DNA from: Ancylostoma caninum
Lineage: Eukaryota; Nematoda; Chromadorea; Rhabditida; Ancylostomatidae
Reading direction: 5' to 3'
Assembly: GCA_037903475.1 (NCBI GenBank)
Contig: JBAJFG010000545.1
Coordinates: forward strand, 186,001 to 250,000
Length of the DNA: 64,000 nucleotides
Below are positions 12,134 through 22,904 of this stretch, piece by piece (within the stretch, counting starts at the first letter, position 1; each line of letters starts with the position of its first letter). Below the pieces are notes generated by a model, which worked only from the letters and a program-made list of their open reading frames with translations, searched no databases and had not been told where the DNA came from. The translations under genes and the position numbers were made by a program.

Positions 12134-13545
12134 TGTTTATACTTACTGAGAAAGTAACTGAATAGCGACTGCACTCTGTTTACCGAACCTCTCAAAGCTG
12201 TCTGCACCTCCATACCATCACATATATGCTGCATTCTATAGGGTGACAACAAAGCCTTTGGCCAAAGTTTCACAGGAATCTTCTCTGGAAGCATCAGAAA
12301 GTAAACTAACGCGAAGGGGCGGGTGCTCATTCCCACACAAAGCGTGCTAGAAATTGTGGTTTCTGCCATCCTCTTTTCCTTTTTTGCACGAAAACTAGTG
12401 AAAATCTTTGGATTTGTTTGAGATTGAGCATCTCTCTAGTCTTCTGAGCTATAGTATCCGCTCAGATAATTTTTGAAAGGAATTGCCCAAGATAGCAACA
12501 TCCCACAGCATTAGTTGATGTGACCTTCTCCTGGAAAGAAGAACTGACGTGAGAAAAGTTGCAAATGATGCTCAATATGGTTCTTATATGTGTATCACCA
12601 AAAGTGCAGATTTTGCAGTAGAGGTGGCCGTAGCCGGGAAATATTTACTCCTAAAAATGATGAGCTCGCCATAAGGCGGAGGGGTGTGCGCCAGACAAAG
12701 TCTGCCACGACTTCACCAGGTTTTTGAAGGGCACAAACTTTTTGGAAATGACTTTAACTGAAGGGAATTTCGTTGCTCGCAACACTTCCTATTGTTGTCA
12801 TTCTTTGGAGGAAAAGCGAACGCCGAGTATTCATCTGTTGCAGTTTTTTCGAAGCCGTGGGAGGAAAGTCAAGGCTTAAACTATCAATGGAAGAGTCCAT
12901 GATTGTATTTATATTTTTGTTAAGTCCCCCCCCCCCAACCATACTCATTGAAAGTGCCATTCAAAGCAATATTGACTGCTTTCAAAGAAAAATCCGTCAT
13001 ACACTGGTTGGGAAGTTTTCTTGGTGACTGCTCAGAGATTTCGGGACGACGAACACAGGCCGGACACGGTTCAGCAGCAGTTACATCGCGAGGTGAAAGC
13101 TTATTTTGCGCCCCACGAGCTGCGTTCGTCCGGGAAGGCTGTGTTTCGGGGGCGATGAACTGGTTTGCATGTCTTAAACCTAGGATCGCAGCTCAATCTG
13201 GGCGCAAGGCTGCGTTCGTACTGTAGACTTGGGTGAGTGGATGCTTGCCCAAGTTCATCCGAATATAGTCCTGAGCGCGTACGCGCTTTCCGCAGAAGCG
13301 TTTAGGGACGCTTTGGACTTTGAAATCCGCGCCGCACCCGCACGCATCCGCACCGCACGGATCTCGTCTGACCGAGTCTGACCGACTGCTGCACTGAGCG
13401 GCGGTTTTACCCGGGCCTCAGCCGGCCTGACGAGTCTCGCTGAACTCGCCTTGTCTCCGCCGAAGTGGAGACACGACTAAATTTTGATGCACAACTAGCG
13501 GCTTATATACACCTTCCGAGGGGGCGTGTCGCCACATGGCAAGGA
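12134..13545. other. Intron 1 of copy 2, no gene
   Basis: No coding signal. Contains an 11-nt C run (12926-12936). A GC-rich block at 13270-13520 has a GTCTCCGCC-AAGTGGAGAC hairpin like the one at 1107, and so is probably repeat-derived. Confidence 0.4.
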
Positions 13546-13554
13546 GCAGGCGAA

Positions 13555-13740
13555 ACGGAGGTTGAACGGCACCACAGTTCATCGGGCGAAAAACACAGCC
13601 GAAACATGGGGTTGGCTGCTCTTAGCAGTCGGAATGCAGCAGTTCTTCCTCTTGCAGCAATGTCTGCCTTTCATTTTTTGGGGGGTGCGGCTTGCCAGGT
13701 TATGCTGTGTTTGCCCTATCCAGTTATCTGAGTAAGACGC
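13555..13740 (+). repeat. Dispersed repeat, also at 41388-41560
   Basis: Both copies run GTTGAAC-GCACCACAGTTCAT, CAGCCGAAACA, GCTGCTCTTAGCAG, GAATGCAGCAGT, GCAATGTCTGCC, GGCTTGCCAGGTT and CCAGTTATCTGAG in order. They are clearly similar but not identical. Neither has a conserved frame. The type of element is unknown. Confidence 0.65.
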
Positions 13741-13779
13741 ATTTACGGGATATTCCTCACACCCACTAATACCAACTTA

Positions 13780-14067
13780 AAGTGGATAAAGGATAAAGTG
13801 GTCGGCGTTAATCAATCCCGTCACGAGGGATGCGCCACGCATTCGACTTCATCTGAGCATCGTAGAGGCGTTGAATGCGTATGTGCCCTGTACAATGACT
13901 TGCGGGGGGCACCCGATGTACCAAGTCAGTGCTTCATCCTCCCAGACTCCTCTGGTACCAATTTACCGACCCCGGAGGGATGGAAGGCTTGGTTGGCCTC
14001 GGGCGGGATCGAACCATCGATCGTGTGCGTGCGCAGCGAGCCTCTTACCACTGCGCCACACGCGCCC
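13780..14067 (-). mobile_element. tRNA-derived SINE with 12-bp target duplication
   Basis: The 12-bp direct repeat AATACCAACTTA stands at 13768-13779 and again at 14068-14079, exactly bracketing this segment. Reading the minus strand from 14067, the element begins GGGCGCGTGTGGCGCAGTGG and contains an A-box-like TGGCGCAGTGGTAAGAGGC and a B-box-like GGTTCGATCCC about 30 nt later, as in a pol III tRNA promoter. The far end carries a short ACTTTATCC-type tail. A perfect duplication suggests a recent insertion, into intron 1 of the copy 2 pseudogene. It needs a LINE partner to move; the RTE-type and CR1-type elements in this window are candidates only by presence. Confidence 0.85.
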
Positions 14068-15059
14068 AATACCAACTTATCTGGGTATAGTTGTATAGCG
14101 GCTTTGTGGCACAGACCTTTACATTGTTCCTATAAAATTATGGGACTTACCGCTGAAACCCTGTAAGCATTGTAGGGTTTAATTGACTCTGAGGATGTGA
14201 CGGCTGAAGGTTGTGCTGCTTCTTAGAATTGAGGCACATCTCAAAATCTATCTTGTGGTTTTCGGAGCTCATACGTTAAATGAATTCACATCAATTCACA
14301 TAGTTGGGTCCTCTTATCTAAACTACAAGTGTTTCTATGGCTCGCAAATTTTGGCCAAAGACTTTGTTGTCAGCCTGTGTTGTTGTCGTTCCAAACTTCT
14401 TTCAAGCTAGAGGAACTTTCACTCACAAACTCGAACCATTGATAGTAAGGATGACGAATTCTTGTATCTTCGTGGTAATAACACTAAGTTGCGTGAGTGA
14501 AAGTCCCACTATGCGGGATATTTTCTCATTCTATACATGCTTTCCAGAAATGGAGTGATAGGACAACCGTCCTTAGCACTGTGTCATTGTGCACACTAGG
14601 TATGGTAACTTCACTCACTGTTCTGCTTCTGTTCGCTAAGTCTCCTCATTTTGAATTGGCATCGAACGGGCTCGTGATTATGAATGGTGGTTCACTGAAA
14701 GTTATATGTTTACCAAAAGAGAAAAGATGCAATAATATCATGAAGGAACAAGAACGTTTGTAGTTCTCTTCTCTGCAAAGTGCTGTTGCTGATTTGCTCA
14801 CTGTGCTGCCTTCCTTCTTATGTTGTCTATGCTACTTCATTAAGAACCGAAAGGGCGAATACAAATACAAGGTGCCTCATTCTCCATTTATCAGATACCT
14901 CCCCCCCCCCCCCCCCCTCCTGCTCCTGCATGTTTTCTCTATACTCTAAACAGTTTCAGGGAAGAAGACACAAAAGAAACACATTAAAAATACAAAATTG
15001 GAACAAAAACACCCTTGAAGTCGACATGCATCCTTTCTTATCCGATCGGACCAGACTGC

Positions 15060-16255
15060 CAGCAGGAACGATCATGTCATTACTTGTCGAAACAGGACTG
15101 GTTGGCAGCGCGTGCGAGGGAATCGGTTTCAGCGTTGGCATTTGCGCACTCACGGGTTCGATTCCCGGAGCCTCCAAGAAAATTTTGCACGGGTTGGAAC
15201 CCCTTCAGGATTTGGTGTGGAGTAGAGAGGATTTAAAGGTTCGGAAATGAAGTGAGGGAAGCAAAATCGATCGATAATACATGCGAGAATTCGCCTACAG
15301 CGGACGCCAGTTTGTGGAAAAGTAGGGTTAATTAGACCTCCTACTGCGGTTCTCTGACTCAAAATGAGCAACCGCTTTTCTACATGTCCATAGAGGACGA
15401 TCAGCTCTATCTTTTGCCAGAGTTTCGATTTTCTAGACCTTCATATTTGTTTGGGAGCTCGATGGGGAATTTGGCGAATTTCCCATCGAGTTCCCATCTA
15501 AATCGCGGAAAAACGAGCGAACTTCGTGAAACCAGATTCTGTATTCAAATGCTAAATTTCCTCAACTAAAACCCTTAGACGAAAAGTTCTCTTGATATCT
15601 GCAAATCGCTTCTCAGTGATTTGCCAAACAAACCAAACAGATTTACTCCATTTTTACCACCTGTTCAAATTGCGAGATTTTCACTTCTTCAGCTCCCATG
15701 GAGAAAGTTGCCTTTTACCAAAATTTCACTACCTTTACGTTATAGAGCTCCAAGCATTGATTCTCCATCTCCATTATCGCACCCCAATAATTGCTCCCGC
15801 TTGCTTGAGGTAGATGGGAATTTTCCCCTCGGAGACCCGAAAATTTTAAAAACTTCGCATCGAGATCCCAAAGCATATGAAGTTCTAGAAAACTGAAACT
15901 CTGGCAAAAGATAGAACTGATCGTCCTCTATGAATATGTTGAAAGGCGTTTGCTGATTCCGAGTCAGAGTGGTTCAGCACTTGCTCTAAATCACCCTGGT
16001 TTTCCACAAATAGACGGGCCCTGCAGGCGAATCCTCGCACGTGCAATCGATTGATCTCGCTGCCCACACTCTATTTTTCAACATTTCCACTCTCTTTACT
16101 CCACACGTGTCTGAAGTGATTTCGACCAGTGCAAAAATCTATTGAAGGCGCCGGGAATCGAAACCGTGGGTGCGTCGAAGCCGTTTTCTCTCATACCTGC
16201 CAACCAGTCCTGCTTTAACTCGATATGACGTGATCGTTCTTGGGCGAAACGTTAT
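15060..16255. mobile_element. Foldback made of two opposed tRNA-like (SINE-type) copies
   Basis: The left arm (about 15064-15510) recurs in reverse complement at about 15800-16252. Shared words from outside in include AACGATCA-GTCAT, CAGGACTGGTTGGCAG, GGTT(T)CGATTCCCGG, ATAGAGGACGATCAG, CTTTTGCCAGAGTTTC and AGATGGGAA. Each outer part has a tRNA-like B box (GGTTCGATTCCCGGAGCC on the left arm). Other words in the arms differ, so the copies are diverged. The element lies in intron 3 of the copy 2 pseudogene, just after a 17-nt C run (14901-14917). It may be two SINEs inserted head-to-head or an element that transposes as a palindrome. Confidence 0.65.
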
Positions 16256-17240
16256 TTGTCATGTCATAAGACAATCATGAATTTACATTCAATGGTCAAG
16301 CCACCCCTCTACGTACCCCACCCACACCTCTCCAATACGACCCCCCCCCCCCTTCCCAGCTCCCCTCATGGGAAATTCCCATCGGACGCTTGACCTTGAT
16401 TAGGTACCTATTCCCAGTAGTGGTACAATTTTTGTGTGAAAAAACAACTCAAATGGGTTGTGATTAACAAGTCATGAAGCGTGTAGAATAATATTGGAAT
16501 CACTAATCTGCTGTTTACTTCGCACTGAAAGCATTCTTAACAATGGTGCCCGAATTCTTTCTTCTTAGAAATGTTCAGAATTTCTTCAAGGAAACCATTT
16601 TTAAAGAGGAGAAGAGCTTTCTACGTTTCTGACCGGCGCTGTTATTCTTGCTAATTTTTTCTTTTGAACAATGCAAAGAGGAGTGATAAACTTAGACTTT
16701 TTCTATCATTCTTTCTCCTCTTTCAATTTTTCGACAATGGAAAAGAGAAAAATTTTCCTTGTTTTTCTTCACATTGAATGTGAGATGATTTCTTGCCTGG
16801 AATAACGTTGTCGAAGCTTTTAGAGTGTGGAGCTGCGCTTGCTCGTATGCGCTCTAGCATCAGATTTACCAGAGTCATGATAAATTTCTAATTGAGCTGC
16901 TCTCTAGCTCTCAATTGTGTGAAGAAGATGCCATGATAGTGTAAGCCAAGAGCGCTAGAATAATAGGATCTTCTCAGTGGGACTTATTTCATTCTCTCTC
17001 AGATATGTCACCACACTTATTTGCTGTGACTACGATATTAGTCCTGCTATTGAGCAAAGCAGGTTTCGACAGTGGAAACAACTGAGCGTAAGGTAAAACA
17101 GTTACCAAACAATCACTTATTCAGGTTCTATGAAATGGAAATAGTTGTCACATCTTCCATGCAATGCAGCTTGCAAAAAACAAGAACGTTAGGAATCAAT
17201 TGCTGAAGACCTTTTGCTTTGGAGGATCAAGCATCGCCTA

Positions 17241-17542
17241 TAGTGGAGTCGTCTTGACAGTGCGTTGTCCGCGGCAGCGGCTCTGCTGGCATTGGAGCAT
17301 GCGGTGCGGTTGGTCAAACAGTTGACCCACGATGGATCCGGCTTCTTTGACGGGTTTTATCGTCTGCTCCCTTCTTCATTTGTTCTAAGAGCTGAGAAAG
17401 AACAATATAAGGAGAAACAAGCTACAAAACTCTTCAAAGGTACTAGATGAATCATAGGTCAACTTTTTGACCGACCGCGCTGCGTGCTCCAATGCCAGGG
17501 AGCCGCTGTCGCGGAAAACGCACTGTCAAAACGACTCCACTA
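17241..17542. mobile_element. MITE inserted in the last exon of receptor pseudogene copy 2
   Basis: Terminal inverted repeats of about 85 bp open TATAGTGGAGTCGTCTTGAC and close with ACGACTCCACTATA. Both arms contain ACAGTGCGTT, CAGCGGCTC, GGCATTGGAGCA and GGTCAA. TA is duplicated at both edges (17239-17240 and 17543-17544), as in Tc1/mariner-type MITEs. If the element and one TA are removed, the flanks rejoin as ATCGCC-TACGTTCCCAACC, which aligns with the 3' end of exon E in copy 1. The insertion is therefore inside former coding sequence. Confidence 0.8.
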
Positions 17543-17544
17543 TA

Positions 17545-18639
17545 CGTTCCCAACCATTTAACATTTCTCATTTGCGTTTTTCGCTTCTGCGTTGACTGCA
17601 ACGGATATATAGAGTAAATTTACTGCTGTCTTTTGCTACAATGGTAAATCTGTAATCCACGAGTGAATTATCCGCTTTCACTTTCATGAATCATGCGTTC
17701 AGGTAACTTCTCTCACTTCTCTGTTTTCAGAAGTATTATGCTGTGGCTTTACTGTAATGAATCGTTTCACTTCATTCTATTGAATAATGAATTACTTCAC
17801 TTCGTATTGCTGTTTCGTTTCAAATAAACTTTTCTCTGCCGACTAATTTTAACAGTTCAAATTTATATGACCACCTGGTGGGCCTTTTCCTCTTCTTTCA
17901 AACATTTTTGCAAACATGCGCGGAAATCACACTGCGACAGTTATTTTCGCTTTTTAACGGGATTTCACGATAGCCTTCTGCTTTCTGGGGTGGACCTGTT
18001 GACTGGCTCTTTTTCAATAAATGCGTGCTAGTTTGGGATTTCCAAGCACGACGAAATTGCCTTTCAAAGGGACTAGTCTTCTCTACTGCTAAGGCGGGGA
18101 AACAGCCACTCATCAAGGTCCTCCCTTTATCTGCAGAGCCTTTTAGCTTCTATGGGCTAGGACCATCTTGACAGAATTGGACTGTTTTCCAAAACTTGAG
18201 AGAAAGCGTACAATAAATTCGACTTGATTTATGTGCGCGCATGGGCCACGCCCCACTCCTTTTTTCCAAGCTTGTATCGCTACTAGTAAAGGATATTCAG
18301 AGTCGAAAATATTGCAGTGTTTACAATGGGACTACTGATACACGAAATACACATTTTTTTCCAATTTCTTCCTCCTCATGTTTTAAAGATCGATTATGCT
18401 CACCTGAGGAGACTCTCGGTGTATCCTGGGGATAGATGTTATCAACCTTTGTCCTCAATTAGTCAATTAGTGTTGTCCTTGTTATAAATAATTTGCTGTG
18501 ACTGATTCATCAGTGTGTTTCACCAATATTCAATTGGTATAGATTTCCCAATGTGCGAGAATAAAAACACTTGTTGGCGAAAACGTCTCTTTTGATTCAC
18601 ATTTGCAGAAAGAATTTCTTGACTCGCGACGACTGATCT
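17545..18639. other. No gene recognised
   Basis: AT-rich spacer after receptor pseudogene copy 2. I see no motif or repeat that matches elsewhere in the window. Confidence 0.35.
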
Positions 18640-20260
18640 CACGGAATCCACTCCTGGTTCAAGTCCAGGTCAACAGATGAAAAACGCATGAGACAAAGCC
18701 ACACCTTGTATAGATTTCCCAATTTAATTCTGACAGCTTTCCTTGTTAAGGTGTGGAGTAACATTCGGACATAGTTATTTCCTCCAGCGGAATGACACCA
18801 CCTTGCAATTTCCTGCACACAAATTGTTCTCAAAGAGATCACACGAGGAAGTTTTATTCTTAAATAAAACCGTCCTCTACTGATTTCTTAACGACTTCAC
18901 GAATATGAAGTTTTTGCACAAACTTCTTATTTATGCTACCTCCCCCCCCCCACTTTCTAACGTCAGGAAGTGGCGCTACTCACGGCAAAGCATAACTCCC
19001 AACAAAAGAAAATGAGCAGATGTTGTGCAATAACCTGAGGTATGTGTACCATCAATTATTTGACGAATTCCTATTTCGATATTGCTGTACCAATATGTTA
19101 TAAAGATGAGTACGTAGCGCGATCGCACTAGAGCGTATAAGTGTTTGTCGTTGTCTTGTTTCGTGTTCCTTTAGAACAGGTATCGTACTTACATTGCACG
19201 TTAGTGGTTATGGATGTTCAACTAAACGAATTCTGGCCACGTAGAGTAAATCGTATGCGACAGTATTAATCTCATACATAGTGCATCAATTTTGACCTTC
19301 ACCTTTTGAAAACAACCGATATTTACTTGATAGTGGAAATGTTCGGCTACAATAATAGCGAACTGTGTGTAGCCTGTTGCGCCGCCTACTGCTTTCGTGC
19401 TTCTACAATTTTGCTGATCAGAACTCCGTTTGGGCTAGTGAATTGTTAGCAGATTTGTCTGGGGGGAGGGGATGAAGCGCTGGCTTATATATCAGATTGT
19501 GACCCTCTCACAAGGTTCAGGACAGAGACACACATGTCTTTATGATCTTGAATTGGTGTTCAAGCGTTTCTCAACAAGAGACTGATCAACGCTGACCACA
19601 TTATGTGCATTCATTTTTCTTCATTTGATTATCCACGTTCCCATCATTTGTTTTTTTTTTCCGAAAACTTTTTTCTCACTCATTCGTACACTTGTTTTCT
19701 AGCTATATGTATAATAGAAATACTGCTTTGTCTCGATCCGTCTAAGAGTTTGTCACGAATTTCCACAGTTTATCCTGCATACCAGCGTCCTCGAAATTTC
19801 TTCTCATAAGATTTCCAAGGCAATTATGACGTGAGCACCTGTATACAATAACATTGTAGCACTTCGCTTCTCTTACCTTGCTCACTAATTTGAATTGACG
19901 TGAGAAAGGACTCGATTACATCATAGAAACTATCTCAAAATGCCCACTCTCAAAATCTAGTGTCACTCCAGCCTTTTTCTTGATATTTTTCGACTGTTCA
20001 ACCAAACCCAATGAGGGATTATCCATCTAAATTATTATAGGCTCGTAGTTTACGATGTGACATATCAGGCAAATTACGCATGGTGCTGAATTTCTTTTGT
20101 TAGTCGGAGCGTTATGTAGGTATGAGCGCACTATAATCCTTCCAGACACTCACCAAACTTGCACTGTCTCTTTCTAGGGTTCCAGACGAGTTCTGTCTCT
20201 GATACGAAAACTAACCAAGAACCATTCTAATCATCTCGTCAGGGGAGTGTAAGTTCGAAA
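18640..20260 (+). repeat. Duplicated block, partner at 48440-50260
   Basis: The order of similar words is the same in both blocks: AGTTATTTCCTCC, CCACCTTGCAATTTCCT, TATGAAGTTTTTGCACAAA, ACTTTCTAACGTC, CAATATGTTA, CAGTTTTGACCTTC (CAATTTTGACCTTC here), and near the end GATGTGACATAT, CAATTTCTTTTGTTA/GAATTTCTTTTGTTA and ACTTGTACTGTCTC/ACTTGCACTGTCTC. The blocks are collinear over about 1.6-1.8 kb with many changes and no shared long frame. They look like an old segmental duplication or two copies of a long transposon. A 10-nt C run is at 18942-18951. Confidence 0.6.
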
Positions 20261-20810
20261 CATAACACGATAAGTAATGTTGGCACCATTCGACTAGTTC
20301 TGCCCCAAAAATTTCGATAAATTTTTTTTTCTCAAACTCCGCATAGCGGAGTTATTTGGCGCTGAACACCAAAAGCTACCTCATCGTTTCTATCCCCTAA
20401 CTATTTTCGTAGGTTTACGGTACGTACACTGTAGATACGGTATCGCAGAGAGCCCTCTCGAATTTTGTATATCCACCGTATCGCTGGGGTTACGATGAAA
20501 AAGGGGTACGATATTTGTAATCAGCGCCTAAAACAACCCCTCTGTGCAAATTTTGGAAGACTGTCAGATACCATATCTACAGCAGACCTACCGTAATACT
20601 ACGAATCCTGGATTGCGGTATAAAACGGATACGATATTCGCGTACATCACCTCAAGTGACCTATCGACACGAAGTTTGGGCGAAGTTACTAAACTTCGAA
20701 AATTTGGTGCAGAACTAGCCGAATAGTGCGGCTGAAATGTGTGTGATTGTGTTTGTGTGTTTATATGTGTGTACATGAGTGTGTATGTGTGTACGTGTGA
20801 TCGCACTCTT
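20261..20810. repeat. Unclassified AT-rich repeat-like DNA ending in a TG-rich tract
   Basis: The segment holds several short words repeated in both orientations (TACGGTA, CGATATT, ACGATAT) and ends in a degenerate (TGTG)n tract at about 20738-20800, next to the left edge of the gypsy element. No coding motif is seen. Confidence 0.35.
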
Positions 20811-21030
20811 CTTTCTCTTGCGCCCGAAGAGACTGTCGTTGGAGATGGATGGTTTATTAGACTACAAAACTTTAACAACTAAACCAAACTGAACACGTTC
20901 TAAAACAGTGCTACGTACATTGGACAGGTATAACAAGAACACATCTCTCAAGACAGAGATAATATCACGATCATGACACAGATCAACAAATTGATCTCCA
21001 CGGCTCCAACACCTCTCTCCTGAGATGAAC
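20811..21030 (-). repeat. Putative 3' LTR of the gypsy element
   Basis: This segment aligns with 26509-26560 plus 27310-27440 (GGTATAACAAGAA, ATATCACGATCATGA, GATCTCCA-GGCT). The pol frame appears to end inside it, at about 20983. Edges are approximate. Confidence 0.55.
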
Positions 21031-21695
21031 GCGTAGCGTACGTCCTCGACGCGCAATGGGCTCAGTGGACGACATTGTCGCGCTGGTCGGGTACGGTGGT
21101 TGCTCCTCGATCTCTGGCGTTGTCCTTGGCATAGGTGATCGTCTATTTCGCTTCCTTGTACCGTCGGTCTCTTCGATGGAACGGTAAGTCGAAAGCGTCG
21201 GTGTTCTCATAGCTTACACATTGCTGTCATCTCGACGCTCTCGCATCTGGTTTGCGTGTCTTCTCCACAAATCGTCCCTTTCTGTTCGGACATGGCTCGT
21301 CCATAGCGTTTCTTTACACGAGCTGGAATCTACTTCTCATGTCCAGGGCTATAGTCACGGACCCATACGCGGTCTTCTATCTGGTACGATCTTTCCTGTG
21401 CTCCGTGATAACGATTGAACTATCATTCCATTCTGACGTTGCGTGTTCCTTCTTCTTTAACTGATTCTTTCTTCTTTCGCTGATACTTTCAGCAGCGTCA
21501 GCGGTGTTCTCATCTGACGCCTGAGGAACATCTCTGTTGGAGATAAATGGGGTGGTGTTGGCATAACATTTAGCATAGCACTGCAGAAATTTGGCAGGCT
21601 TCTCCGACGTCCCTCCCTCTTTAATCTTCTGAACAGTTCCTTTCAGGTTATCCACAAAGCGTTCTGCTTCGCCATTTGATTGTGGATGAAACGAA
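20983..21695 (-). pseudogene. Gypsy integrase C-terminal remnant
   Basis: Starting at about 21695 on the minus strand the frame reads SPSFHPQSNGEAERFVDNLK, the typical end of a retroviral-type integrase core (HPQSNGxAERFV). A lysine- and glutamate-rich tail follows. A second stretch (about 21210-20983) is Pro/Arg-rich with RRxGRxxR, as in gypsy pol tails. The zinc-binding region and the first catalytic aspartates are missing: the frame joins directly to the RNase H end, so roughly 400 codons have been deleted. Confidence 0.7.
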
Positions 21696-21699
21696 GGTG

Positions 21700-22690
21700 A
21701 GCGAACGCGTCTTCTGATATTCGAGATCGAAATCGTATCCTAGCAGTATCAGTTTCCATAGTTGCAGTCGATTAGAAATATATACGGGCACCATCTTCTT
21801 TGGTGCAAAATGTGCGACAACGGCTTGTGATCCGTGAGGACTTGGATTGACGTTCGTCTACGTATCGGTTGAACTTCCGTATAGCGAATATCACTGTGAG
21901 TCCCTCTTCGATCTGACCGTAGTTCCATCCTGCAGCAGAGAGACTTCGGCTTGGATGACATATTGCCTTCTCGGTCCCATCCGGCATCTTTTGCAAGATC
22001 ACTGCTCCGATTCCATAGACCGGTGCGTCAGCCGCGACAACTATCTCCAGATTAGGATCGAAATGGGTCAGGAGCAGATCTGAAGCGAGCACTTCCTTGG
22101 CGCGGGTAAAGGCCGCTTTGCATTCTTCATTCCACTTGGAGGGGACGCTCTTCTTCAACAGAGTATCAAGCGGTCTGCGACAAACGATCGATAGTAACTG
22201 ATCATACCTAGGAACGAGCGAACCTCTGCCACGTTCGTCAGTACTGGCATCTGGCGAATGACCTCAATCTTCCATGGGTCGAGGTGGCGTTGATTCTACT
22301 CAATGATGCATCCGAGATAGCGGATCTGCGCCATCAAAAAGTTGCATTTCTCCATACGGACGTGGAAACCGTGTTCGTAGATCCTTCCGAATAGCGCTTC
22401 CAAATTACGACGATGCTCCTCATATGTGCGGCCTGTGACGATCACGTCATCAGAATAGGCAACAACGCTTTCCAATCGCCAAATCCATAATCTCTTGGAA
22501 TATGCCAGGTGCTGATTCCAGGCCGAAGGATAGACTATTGTAACGATAAAGGCCTCTGTGTGTATTTACGGTTAGGAACTCCTTCGATGCTTCTTCAACT
22601 TCCAGCTGCTGGTACGCTTCTGCAAAGTCGATCTGCGTGGAAAGTTGTCCTCCATTCAGCATGGCGAACACGTCCTCTGGGCCGGTAGTA
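21700..22690 (-). pseudogene. Gypsy reverse transcriptase (C-terminal half) and RNase H
   Basis: On the minus strand, 22671-22450 reads MLNGGQLSTQIDFAEAYQQL and then SFGLESAPGIFQEIMD, the RT palm of Ty3/gypsy. Continuing, about 22460-22300 gives AYSDDVIVTG, the catalytic box with YSDD in place of the more usual YxDD variants, and CNFLMAQIRYLGCIIE. From 22158 comes the RNase H-type connection (AFTRAKEVL, ADAPVYGIGAVILQK), then RLQLWKLILLGYDFDLEYQK near 21760-21710. The frame changes at least twice, so no full-length protein is made. Confidence 0.85.
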
Positions 22691-22904
22691 CCCCCTCATG
22701 TTGCGACAGCCAAGATGTGAACGCATTAACACCTGGTTCGCGACATCTACACACATGTTCCGAGATCAATGCTGAACCCTTCGGTAGGAAAAACATGTGC
22801 GAAGTTAGCGTGATTGCCGATAAAAAGCATTACCGTGTTAGCCGGGTTCGATCCCAGTTCATTTCAACCCTTTCGCAAAACCACAGCAGTACGTGTATCC
22901 ACTT

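Larger units (their letters stand above)
10203..17243 (+). pseudogene. Serpentine chemoreceptor pseudogene, copy 2
   Basis: A broken relative of copy 1. Exon A 10203-10567 keeps TM1-TM3 words (YYALFLLQAVADVYVF, NRFISFYYP) but has lost one T in a T run near 10374-10381, shifting frame after TM2. Exon B 14548-14700 (KWSDRTTVLSTVSLCTLG...) and exon C 14764-14871 (FSSLQSAVADLLTV...RKGEYKYK) are still open. Exon D starts at 16824 (SVELRLLVCALASDLP) and soon meets TGA; only scraps of its second half follow near 17035. Exon E starts at 17125 (FYEMEIVVTSSM), loses one base after ATG-C and is then cut by a MITE. The conserved TTTCAG before the ATG has become TTTCGG. The weak donor after exon B is GTTATA. 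Intron 1 has been enlarged to 4 kb by a foldback element and a SINE, and intron 3 holds another foldback. Intron 3 still resembles that of copy 1 (a T-rich block around 16560-16770 against 3800-3990), showing a direct duplicate. Confidence 0.85.

Noticed and set aside
13960..14067. A tRNA gene on the minus strand
   Set aside because: A and B boxes are present, but the stems are imperfect and the unit is a 288-bp element bounded by a 12-bp duplication, so SINE fits better.
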